This document shows positions 1-5,670 of a stretch of 9,028 nt of DNA, in pieces. The stretch is taken from NCBI GenBank assembly GCA_900319895.1, contig ONQK01000007.1, positions 1 through 9,028 of the forward strand. Reading direction: 5' to 3'. The stretch's first letter is position 1. Each line of letters begins with the position of its first letter. This stretch comes from an uncultured Prevotella sp. (lineage in GTDB: Bacteria > Bacteroidota > Bacteroidia > Bacteroidales > Bacteroidaceae). The translations under genes were made by a program, and so were the position numbers. A model generated the notes under the pieces. The model was given only the letters and a program-made list of their open reading frames with translations, was not told where the DNA came from and ran no database searches.

Positions 1-895
1 ATTGGTTTATAATCCCAAACATTCGGAAAAGGAGGATGATAATATCAGTATGGAGAATCTGGTGGTGCCCACTGTTCCGCAGAAGCCTGACATCGTTCTT
101 CAACTGACAAAAGACGATGTTCAGAAAGGTATGAAAATGACCTATCTTTTTGATGCGAAATATCGGATAGAGGGGAAAGACTCACATGGTGTGGATACGC
201 CTCCGAATGATGCCATCAATCAAATGCACCGCTATCGCGATGCGATATATTACAAGGATTATTCGTCGGACGCGTTGAAAAAAGAGGTGATTGGCGGTTA
301 TATCCTGTTCCCGGGAGACGGTCGCAAGGCAGATGTGGAAGTAGCGAAATTCTATAAAACCATTCAGGAAGTGAATATTGGGGCGTTTCCTTTGCGACCG
401 AAAGATGATAGGAACCGTCAGTTGCTGGTGGAATTCATTACTTCATTGATTGGTAAGGCTTCTGAAAAGATTCTTGATGACACTATACCCCAGAAAGGTT
501 TGTATTATTCGACTGAAGAGCCGAAAAAAGCTGAATATATGATTCTCACTTTGGATACTGAAGTGAATGCAGAGGTTGACGCCATCTTAAATGGAACTGC
601 AAACATGATTATCATGGGACGTAAGGGAATGGATGAAACGAAAGATATTCAGGCCGTTCGGTATATTGCGCCTATCGTCCCGGGAGGTTATATTAGAGGA
701 TTTTATAAGGTGGTAAGGGCAAATCTTGCTCATATCGATGATGCAGCCTATCCTGTCCGCATTAAGTTTGATGTCAGTGAATGGCAACCATTGGATCGGC
801 CTGCAAAGTTTGGAATGGCAAAGGCTGCCTATCGCGGTTTTTGCAAATCTCGTGATGATTTTTTCAAACTATGCAAAGAACAGGCGGTAATCTGA
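1..895 (+). CDS. PD-(D/E)XK restriction nuclease, DUF524/PDDEXK_7 (LlaJI/McrC-like) family, 5'-truncated by window edge
   Basis: This is the C-terminal part of a nuclease; the reading frame is open to the left edge, so the TTG at position 2 is not a real start. Counting from that codon, a full nuclease signature is visible: PD at residues 29-30, FDAK at 50-53 (catalytic D51 and K53), and QMHRYRDAI at 74-82, whose Q74xxxY78 matches the RecB-type QxxxY motif. The DAKY... INQMHRYRDAI arrangement is what I know from DUF524 (PDDEXK_7) proteins, often preceded by DUF2357. Such proteins act as the cutting subunit with an McrB-like AAA+ GTPase in LlaJI or type IV-like restriction. Residues from about 175 to 297 form a separate domain that I cannot assign firmly. 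It may be a PUA/EVE/ASCH-like modified-base reader (GGYIRGFYKV, then WQPLDRPAKFG). rhuM follows after 43 nt with no promoter motif between them, so co-transcription is likely. The coding sequence is visibly more AT-rich than the housekeeping genes to the right. Confidence 0.8.
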   Translation, partial: LVYNPKHSEKEDDNISMENLVVPTVPQKPDIVLQLTKDDVQKGMKMTYLFDAKYRIEGKDSHGVDTPPNDAINQMHRYRDAIYYKDYSSDALKKEVIGGYILFPGDGRKADVEVAKFYKTIQEVNIGAFPLRPKDDRNRQLLVEFITSLIGKASEKILDDTIPQKGLYYSTEEPKKAEYMILTLDTEVNAEVDAILNGTANMIIMGRKGMDETKDIQAVRYIAPIVPGGYIRGFYKVVRANLAHIDDAAYPVRIKFDVSEWQPLDRPAKFGMAKAAYRGFCKSRDDFFKLCKEQAVI

Positions 896-938
896 TATGC
901 AATGGATAAAAGCTTTTTAAATAGAAATTAAGAAACAA

Positions 939-1952
939 ATGAACGAGAACAAACTGATACTCTATAAGGACGATGAGGGCAAGGTGAACGTCAACGTGCG
1001 CTTTGCCGATGAGGATGTGTGGCTGACAAGAGAGAATCTCGCGGAGATTTATGCGACCACCCCACAGAACATCAGCATTCATGTCGGCAACATCTACCAA
1101 GATCAGGAACTGAGCGAAGAGGGAACTCGAAAGAAATTCTTTCTTGTTCGTCAAGAGGGCAAGCGGCAGGTGCAGAGAGAGATTGACCATTACAATCTGG
1201 ACATGATTATTGCCCTTGGTTACCGTGTGCAGTCACCGATTGCCGTGCGCTTCCGCCGTTGGGCTACTCAGCGGTTGCATGAATATATCCTAAAAGGGTT
1301 CACTATGGATGATGAACGACTGAAGCAAGGCGGCAATCGTTATTTTCGGGAGCTGTTGCAGCGTATTCGCGACATTCGGAGCAGTGAGCGAAACTTTTAT
1401 CAGCAAGTGACTGACATCTACGCCACATCCACAGACTACGACCCTCGTGCGAAGATAACAAAACTGTTCTTTGCCACGGTGCAGAACAAAATGCACTATG
1501 CCGTTCACGAGCATACGGCAGCAGAACTTATCTATGAACGGGTGGATAATGAAAAGCCTTTTGTGGGGATGACGAATTTCAAGGGGCATTATGTAACTCG
1601 CGAAGATGTGAAGATAGCCAAGAATTACCTGACGGAATTGGAGCTTCAGCGACTGAACCTGCTCACTTCGCAGTTCCTTGACTATGCAGAGTTTCAGGCT
1701 TTGGAGCAGACTCCTATGACTATGGCCGATTGGATAGTCGCCCTCGACAATCAAATTCTTCAGCTGCGCAAGAACATTTTGGAAGGTAGCGGAACGATTT
1801 CCCACCAAGAAGCCATTGAAAAGGCTGAGCGAGAGTTTGAAATCTACCGTGAAAGAGAAATGCGGATGTTGGAAAGCGATTTTGATAGGGCTGTAAAGCA
1901 ATTAAAAGATATTCAGGGCAATGCCGAAAAGAAAAACACAATAGATAATTGA
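939..1952 (+). CDS. rhuM: RhuM family protein (Virulence_RhuM)
   Basis: A complete 337-residue protein, the usual length for the RhuM family, named after a gene on Salmonella pathogenicity island 3. Its biochemical function is not known. The N-terminal block (about 17-52, VNVRFADEDVWLTRENLAEIY then TPQNISIHV) is the family's conserved, helix-turn-helix-like start. It is followed by the YNLDMIIALGYRVQSP segment (85-100) and FRRWAT (105-110), which resemble DNA-binding phage and BRO/ORF6N-type modules. The middle region (about 190-215, AAELIYERVDNEKPFVGMTNFKG) is the other family hallmark. The last 50 residues are rich in E, K and R and probably form a coiled coil. The ATG at 939 gives the expected N-terminus; no clear Shine-Dalgarno sequence is present, as is normal in Bacteroidetes. 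It sits between a restriction nuclease and vsr. RhuM genes are frequently found inside restriction-modification loci, so a role as a regulator or accessory factor is inferred, not shown. Confidence 0.88.
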   Translation: MNENKLILYKDDEGKVNVNVRFADEDVWLTRENLAEIYATTPQNISIHVGNIYQDQELSEEGTRKKFFLVRQEGKRQVQREIDHYNLDMIIALGYRVQSPIAVRFRRWATQRLHEYILKGFTMDDERLKQGGNRYFRELLQRIRDIRSSERNFYQQVTDIYATSTDYDPRAKITKLFFATVQNKMHYAVHEHTAAELIYERVDNEKPFVGMTNFKGHYVTREDVKIAKNYLTELELQRLNLLTSQFLDYAEFQALEQTPMTMADWIVALDNQILQLRKNILEGSGTISHQEAIEKAEREFEIYREREMRMLESDFDRAVKQLKDIQGNAEKKNTIDN

Positions 1953-1956
1953 TTTT

Positions 1957-2502
1957 ATGGATAAACTCTCTACAGAACAACCTCACGCAACGATGGCGGC
2001 GATTCGGTCGAAGGACACGAAGCCGGAGTGGATTGTGCGGCGTGGGCTGTGGGGTAGGGGATTTCGCTATCGGCTGAACCACAAACGGTTGCCGGGGCAT
2101 CCTGACTTGGTGTTGCGGAAATACAGGACATGCATTTTCGTGAACGGGTGTTTTTGGCACGGACACCACGTTCATTTACCATTTGACGATTTACCATTTA
2201 CAATTGAAAATTCGGCGTGTTGCAAGATTCCGAAGACGAATCGGACGTTTTGGGTGGCGAAAATCCGTCGGAATCAGGAACGCGACCTCGCGACGCAGCA
2301 GCAATTGGCGCGGATGGGCTGGCACTGCATCACGGTTTGGGAGTGTGAACTAACTCCGAAACGGCGCGAACAGACGCTCGACTCGCTGGCGTTCACGCTG
2401 AACCGAATATGGCTACAAGATCGCGGTATAAAAGCAATTTCCTACCCAAATCTCGAGGAAGAGGACATACAGAAAACTATGGCTGCGGAGCCAATGAAAT
2501 GA
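1957..2502 (+). CDS. vsr: Very short patch repair endonuclease (Vsr) with an unusual internal insertion
   Basis: Vsr nicks DNA 5' of the T in T:G mismatches formed when 5-methylcytosine deaminates, starting short-patch repair. Aligned by eye to E. coli Vsr, most functional residues are present: E24 (E25 in E. coli), catalytic D50 in LPGHPD (D51), intercalating F66 and W67, H68 (H69), and PKTN..FW at 92-99. Zinc ligands are C65, H70, C88 or C89, and C130 in VWEC. E. coli H64 is N63 here. W67 to W99 spans 32 residues against 18 in E. coli. The excess lies in residues 74-86, encoded by a short tandem repeat, so the zinc-site loop is unusually long. The protein has 181 residues; about 25 extra residues follow the usual C-terminus. 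The ATG lies 4 nt after the rhuM stop, which implies translational coupling. Vsr normally accompanies a cytosine-C5 methyltransferase; none is in the window, so one is expected upstream. The gene is GC-richer than the nuclease gene. Confidence 0.92.
   Translation: MDKLSTEQPHATMAAIRSKDTKPEWIVRRGLWGRGFRYRLNHKRLPGHPDLVLRKYRTCIFVNGCFWHGHHVHLPFDDLPFTIENSACCKIPKTNRTFWVAKIRRNQERDLATQQQLARMGWHCITVWECELTPKRREQTLDSLAFTLNRIWLQDRGIKAISYPNLEEEDIQKTMAAEPMK
2172..2210 (+). repeat. Repeat-derived in-frame insertion inside vsr
   Basis: An AT-rich stretch interrupts the otherwise GC-rich vsr. The 11-mer ATTTACCATTT occurs at 2174-2184 and again at 2189-2199, a 15-bp period (five codons), giving the peptide repeat LPFDD/LPFTI. 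A related CATTTACAATTG-like tail follows. The extra length relative to the Vsr family is about 13 residues (39 bp), matching this segment, and the frame stays open. It resembles the TAAATGGTAAAT-type short repeats I associate with intergenic DNA of Bacteroidales; that resemblance is from memory. The exact borders are approximate. Confidence 0.6.
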
Positions 2503-2536
2503 GATTTCCCGTCTACATAGCCACGGACTGTTCTAG

Positions 2537-2595
2537 CACACAAACGGAAAACGCCGACTGAAAACAAGTTTTCGTCGGCGTTTTCCGTTTGTGTG
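2537..2595. terminator. Long near-perfect hairpin, probable bidirectional terminator between vsr and tRNA-Arg
   Basis: Arms 2537-2558 and 2574-2595 are a perfect 22-bp inverted repeat. After a one-base bulge (T2559) five more pairs follow (2560-2564 with 2569-2573), leaving loop CAAG at 2565-2568. The core is AAAACGCCGAC...GTCGGCGTTTT, a GC stem flanked by A and T tracts, so it can act as an intrinsic terminator read from either side: for the defence operon coming from the left and for the tRNA coming from the right. The outer ACACAAACGG part extends the stem beyond the usual length. Its right arm ends directly next to the tRNA discriminator base. Confidence 0.8.
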
Positions 2596-2669
2596 TGATC
2601 CCGTTGGGATTCAAACCCAAGACCTTCAGAACCGGAATCTGACGCTCTATTCAGCTAAGCTACGGGACC
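2596..2669 (-). tRNA. tRNA-Arg (anticodon CCG)
   Basis: A 74-nt cloverleaf folds completely on the minus strand. The acceptor is GGTCCCG paired with CGGGATC (one G-T wobble), with discriminator A. The D stem is GCTT/GAGC. The anticodon stem TCAGA/TCTGA encloses loop TTCCGGT, giving CCG, which reads the arginine codon CGG. The variable region is AGGTC and the T stem TTGGG/CCCAA holds loop TTTGAAT. The 3' CCA is not encoded and must be added enzymatically. Oddly, the D loop is AGCTGAATA instead of AGCTGGATA (G19 to A) and the T loop is TTTGAAT instead of TTCGAAT (C56 to T). The two changes together would keep a 19-56 Watson-Crick pair. The gene has its own promoter at 2681-2712. Its 3' end faces the defence genes. 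Confidence 0.95.
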
Positions 2670-2680
2670 TTTTCGGGGGG

Positions 2681-2712
2681 CAAAATTACACATTTTTGTT
2701 GATTTATGCAAA
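2681..2712 (-). promoter_or_regulatory. Bacteroidetes-type promoter for tRNA-Arg
   Basis: On the minus strand, TTTG (2712-2709) is followed after 20 nt by TAATTTTG (2688-2681), a full match to the TTTG/TAnnTTTG pattern of the primary sigma factor of Bacteroidetes. Transcription would start about 5-7 nt further, leaving only a few bases of leader before the tRNA 5' end at 2669. The -33 box lies inside a small palindrome, GCAAA-ATC-TTTGC (2708-2720). That palindrome sits just after the dnaX stop and might also weakly slow dnaX read-through. Confidence 0.8.
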
Positions 2713-2742
2713 ATCTTTGCCGTTTTTATTTGTCGTTTTCCA

Positions 2743-4545
2743 TCAAGCCAGGTCAAGTTTGAGGGTTTTACAGAGTTTTTCGACCATCGGGTTCGCCTTT
2801 TTCAGTTCTTCAAGACACTGTTGCGGCGTGAGTATCGGCTTCAGTTCACTTTGCTCTGCCAGTCGCAAGTTGAGGCTAAGCTCCTTGTTGGCCAACCCCT
2901 TCGACAGCGTAAGCTGAATCCGCTCCTTGACGGCATTCAGCTCGTCGTACAGCTGTTGATTGCTGCAAACGACTTCCACATGGGGGAATTGCGTGATTTG
3001 CGGAGTGATGTTCTTCATCCTCATCCCCAAGACCTTATATTCAGGGTTGCTGGTCATCCTGTTGCACATGCCCAGCCATTGTGCCATCAGTTGTTCTTGC
3101 GAGAAATTCTCTTGTTGCGCCACTTGCTGCCCCCCTGTTGTCAGAGGCTCGGCAACAGGAGGATCCACCTTTTGTGGTGTTTCCTGTGATTTGAACGAGG
3201 GTCCCAGTGCACCTATCTTCAGGCGACGGACAGCTGCGAGTTGTCCGCTGCCAGCAAATGTTTTTGTCGAAGGCGTGTTGATTGCTTCCACATTTGCAGC
3301 CGCCTTCGCTTTTTCTGCTGATGTAGGGAGTTTCACCGACTCAGTCCCAGCCACCTGCGATGCTGGTTTAGACTGAGTGCTTGCAATCAGTTGCTTGAAC
3401 AGGGTTTTCAATCTACCGGGGCGACGCCCCGCGCCAGCCGCATCATCGTCGGCTTGTGTGATTTGTGCGATTTGGATAAGTGTCAGTTCCACCAGCAGCC
3501 GTTTGTTAGAGCTTTGGCGATAGCTAACGTCGCACTGGTTGATGAGTTTCAGGGCTGCATACAGGAATTTCGAGTCACATTTTTGGGCTTGTTCCTGATA
3601 GGCTTGACGCTGTTTGTCGCTCACCTCCAGCAGCGGCAGCGTCTTCGGGTCTTTTGCCATCATCACGTTGCGCACATGCTTGCCCATGCCGTTGATCAGA
3701 TTTCCTCCGTCGAATCCTCTCGAGAGTATGTCGTTCAAACAGAGCATCACGTCTGCGACACGGTTTTCCAGCGACAGGTCTATGATCTTGAAATAATTCT
3801 CGGCATCCAGGACATTCAGGTCCTCAATGACCTTGGCATAGGTGACGTCGCCCTGGCAAAAGCTCACTGCCTGGTCGAAGACCGACAAGGCGTCGCGCAT
3901 GCCGCCGTCGGCTTTCTCGGCGATGACATTCAGCGCTTCCTCCTCATAAGCCACTCCCTCCTTTTCCGCCACCATTTTCAGGTGGTTGACGATGTTCTGG
4001 ACGCTCATCCGCTCAAAGTCATAGATTTGGCAGCGGCTGATGATGGTGGGCAGTATTTTATGTTTCTCAGTGGTCGCCAATACGAAGATCACATGTGCAG
4101 GCGGCTCTTCGAGTGTCTTGAGGAAGGCGTTGAAGGCTGCCGTTGACAGCATGTGCACCTCGTCGATGATAAACACTTTGTATTTGCCCACCTGCGGGGG
4201 GATGTAGGTTTGCTCCATCAGCGTCTTGATGTGCTCCACGCCATTGTTGCTGGCTGCGTCAAGCTCAAAGATGTTGTATGACCGCTGTTCGTTGAAGGAC
4301 TGGCAACTCTCACATTCGTTACAAGCTTCTCCTTCCTGGGTCGGATGCTGGCAGTTGATGGCTTTGGCGAAAATGCGGGCGCATGTGGTCTTTCCCACGC
4401 CTCGGGGGCCGCAGAAAAGGTAGGCATGTGCCAATTTCCCGCTCTTGACCGCATTTTTGAGCGTCGTGGTCAAGGCTGTCTGCCCTACTACCGTGTCGAA
4501 GCTCATCGGACGGTATTTCCTTGCCGACACAATGTATTCTTCCAT
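2743..4545 (-). CDS. dnaX: DNA polymerase III subunit tau/gamma
   Basis: This is the clamp-loader ATPase of the replicative DNA polymerase, which loads the sliding clamp and links polymerases at the fork. The 600-residue protein begins with the conserved YIVSARKYRPMSFDTVVGQ. Walker A is GPRGVGKT (46-53), and a zinc module is formed by C65, C75, C78 and C81. Walker B is IIDE (126-129) and the sensor/arginine-finger SRC is at 170-172. The collar domain follows to about residue 365. A low-complexity linker rich in A, K, S and T occupies about 370-470. A C-terminal domain (about 480-600), of the type found in Bacteroidetes tau, ends the protein. I see no A AAA AAG-type slippery heptamer, so a frameshifted gamma form is not supported. 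The gene is a single unit with its own promoter at 4585-4592 and a leader of about 35 nt; tRNA-Arg follows downstream on the same strand. Confidence 0.97.
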   Translation of the reverse strand: MEEYIVSARKYRPMSFDTVVGQTALTTTLKNAVKSGKLAHAYLFCGPRGVGKTTCARIFAKAINCQHPTQEGEACNECESCQSFNEQRSYNIFELDAASNNGVEHIKTLMEQTYIPPQVGKYKVFIIDEVHMLSTAAFNAFLKTLEEPPAHVIFVLATTEKHKILPTIISRCQIYDFERMSVQNIVNHLKMVAEKEGVAYEEEALNVIAEKADGGMRDALSVFDQAVSFCQGDVTYAKVIEDLNVLDAENYFKIIDLSLENRVADVMLCLNDILSRGFDGGNLINGMGKHVRNVMMAKDPKTLPLLEVSDKQRQAYQEQAQKCDSKFLYAALKLINQCDVSYRQSSNKRLLVELTLIQIAQITQADDDAAGAGRRPGRLKTLFKQLIASTQSKPASQVAGTESVKLPTSAEKAKAAANVEAINTPSTKTFAGSGQLAAVRRLKIGALGPSFKSQETPQKVDPPVAEPLTTGGQQVAQQENFSQEQLMAQWLGMCNRMTSNPEYKVLGMRMKNITPQITQFPHVEVVCSNQQLYDELNAVKERIQLTLSKGLANKELSLNLRLAEQSELKPILTPQQCLEELKKANPMVEKLCKTLKLDLA

Positions 4546-4584
4546 ATTCGTTGATTTTAATTATTCCTATTTTATTTGAGAGGC

Positions 4585-4592
4585 AAAGTTAA
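4585..4592 (-). promoter_or_regulatory. -7 element of the dnaX promoter
   Basis: Read on the minus strand this is TAACTTTG, an exact TAnnTTTG box 40 nt upstream of the dnaX ATG. No good TTTG box lies at the expected distance; the region there is T-rich (TTTTTCT), so the -33 element is weak. Confidence 0.6.
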
Positions 4593-4640
4593 GTAAAATT
4601 ATCGAAACAGAGAAAAATGGAGGCAGATATTTCAAGGCCA

Positions 4641-4668
4641 AAAAGGTGCCGTCAAACGACAACACCTT
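4641..4668 (-). terminator. Intrinsic terminator of the lipoprotein flavin reductase gene
   Basis: On the minus strand, AAGGTGTTGTC (4668-4658) pairs with GACGGCACCTT (4653-4643): 11 pairs including two G-U, with loop GTTT. A run of five T ends at 4640. It lies 45 nt past the stop codon of the upstream gene and before the dnaX promoter, so it separates the two same-strand genes into independent units. Confidence 0.75.
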
Positions 4669-4712
4669 ATATTTTCTACAACATGATGGAGTTCTCCGCT
4701 CTCCACCAATGC

Positions 4713-5432
4713 CTATTTCACCTCTGCCTCGGAAATCGCCTTCCCGCTGCCCCATGCCTCGCCGACCTTTTCGCCCACGACACGGTAGATGTTTTTTGAA
4801 GAGTCAAAAATGACGGGCTGCAGCTTGTCGAGGTCGACTTTCCCCTCTTCGTCCAGGATTTTCCGGTCTGCGCTCATGTTTACGACCTCGCCCACCACGC
4901 GCGCGCCGCCCTTGCCGTCTTCGTCGAACTCAACGACCCGGCATTCGAGCGTCAGCGGATACTCATTGACAATCGGGGCATCCACATTGGGGCTTTTCAC
5001 CACCGTAAACCCGGCTTTCTGCACCTTGTCGGGCACATCGTAAGCCGATACCATCCCGAAATAATCGCTCTGTTTGATATTCTCTTTACCAGCGAAACTG
5101 ATGGTAAAGGCCTTTTTCTGCCGGATATTTTCCGTCGTTTTGTGGGCAGAGAGCTCAAAAGTGATGTGGCGCGGGCCGCACTGCCCTCCCCAGGCTGCCA
5201 TCATCACATCAGGATTGCCCATCTCATCATAAGTGGCGATCATGATGGCAGGCAGCGGCGTGATGACCATCTTCGACGAAAAATTCACACGGTCTGCCAC
5301 CTCTTTCACCTCTGTCTTTGGTTCTGGATTCGTGTTCTTCTCATTCTCCTTGGCACCGTCCGAGCCCGCACATGATGCCAGAAACAGCACGCCCGAGAGC
5401 AGGAATGCCTTCATTTTCAGGTTTTCTTTCAT
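4713..5432 (-). CDS. Lipoprotein flavin reductase family protein (flavoredoxin-like)
   Basis: Residues about 50-235 form an FMN-binding split-barrel domain of the flavin reductase/flavoredoxin type: PLPAIMIAT (60-68), MMAAWGGQCGP (77-87), the phosphate-binding-like SAHKTTENI (95-103), then FGMVSAYDVPDKVQKAG. Such proteins bind FMN and reduce it or pass electrons to partners, usually in the cytosol. Here the N-terminus is a lipoprotein signal: a short basic start, LLSGVLFLA, and lipobox LASC with C21 as the lipidation site. A polar E/K/N-rich tether of about 25 residues follows. Two starts are possible, at 5432 or at 5414 (M7, giving MKAFLLSGVLFLASC). The second makes a more typical signal peptide, and both give a lipoprotein. 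The mature protein should be membrane-anchored outside the cytoplasm. It is a single-gene unit with its own promoter and terminator. The electron donor and acceptor cannot be told from the sequence. Confidence 0.85.
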   Translation of the reverse strand: MKENLKMKAFLLSGVLFLASCAGSDGAKENEKNTNPEPKTEVKEVADRVNFSSKMVITPLPAIMIATYDEMGNPDVMMAAWGGQCGPRHITFELSAHKTTENIRQKKAFTISFAGKENIKQSDYFGMVSAYDVPDKVQKAGFTVVKSPNVDAPIVNEYPLTLECRVVEFDEDGKGGARVVGEVVNMSADRKILDEEGKVDLDKLQPVIFDSSKNIYRVVGEKVGEAWGSGKAISEAEVK

Positions 5433-5471
5433 TTTAGTCTGACTTTTTTAAAAAAACAATTTATTCAACCA

Positions 5472-5479
5472 CAAAGATA
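5472..5479 (-). promoter_or_regulatory. -7 element of the flavin reductase lipoprotein promoter
   Basis: Read on the minus strand this is TATCTTTG, an exact TAnnTTTG box about 40 nt upstream of the lipoprotein start. The -33 box is poor; the nearest TTG-like match is in ATTGTAATG, slightly too far away. The 238-bp divergent space between this gene and pgi (5433-5670) holds this promoter and the pgi promoter. Confidence 0.55.
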
Positions 5480-5540
5480 TAAAATAATCGGACACCACAT
5501 TACAATTTTCCCACGAAAAATGAAAATACCGACAAAGCAT

Positions 5541-5571
5541 TTTGTCGTTTCACAGATATTGACTATCTTTG
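5541..5571 (+). promoter_or_regulatory. Promoter of the pgi operon with overlapping palindrome
   Basis: TTTG at 5541-5544 is followed after 19 nt by TATCTTTG at 5564-5571, a full match to the Bacteroidetes promoter pattern. Transcription should start near 5577-5580, leaving a leader of about 90 nt before the pgi ATG. An inverted repeat with 7-bp arms, CGACAAA (5530-5536) and TTTGTCG (5541-5547) around GCAT, overlaps the -33 box. It could be an operator or chance symmetry. Confidence 0.75.
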
Positions 5572-5670
5572 TCAGTGCTTCATGCAAGCACACGAAGTAC
5601 CGACCGTCAAGGCGCAACTCGGAAATACGGCATGAACCCTTTATGTGAAAATTATTTAACAATACCCGTC

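Noticed and set aside
2591..2917. Plus-strand open frame across the tRNA and the dnaX end
   Set aside because: It covers the tRNA-Arg gene, its promoter and dnaX coding DNA; no domain is seen.
3301..3330. Possible dnaX frameshift site for a gamma subunit (run of five A on the coding strand)
   Set aside because: The run is GAAAAAG in the wrong phase, with only five A; it does not make an X XXY YYZ slippery heptamer.
3391..4146. Long open frame antisense to dnaX (251 codons)
   Set aside because: It lies wholly inside the clear dnaX gene, has no recognisable domain, and its composition is that of a shadow frame.
5569..5670. Longer N-terminus for pgi
   Set aside because: The extra residues do not look like the family, and the predicted transcription start falls inside this stretch.
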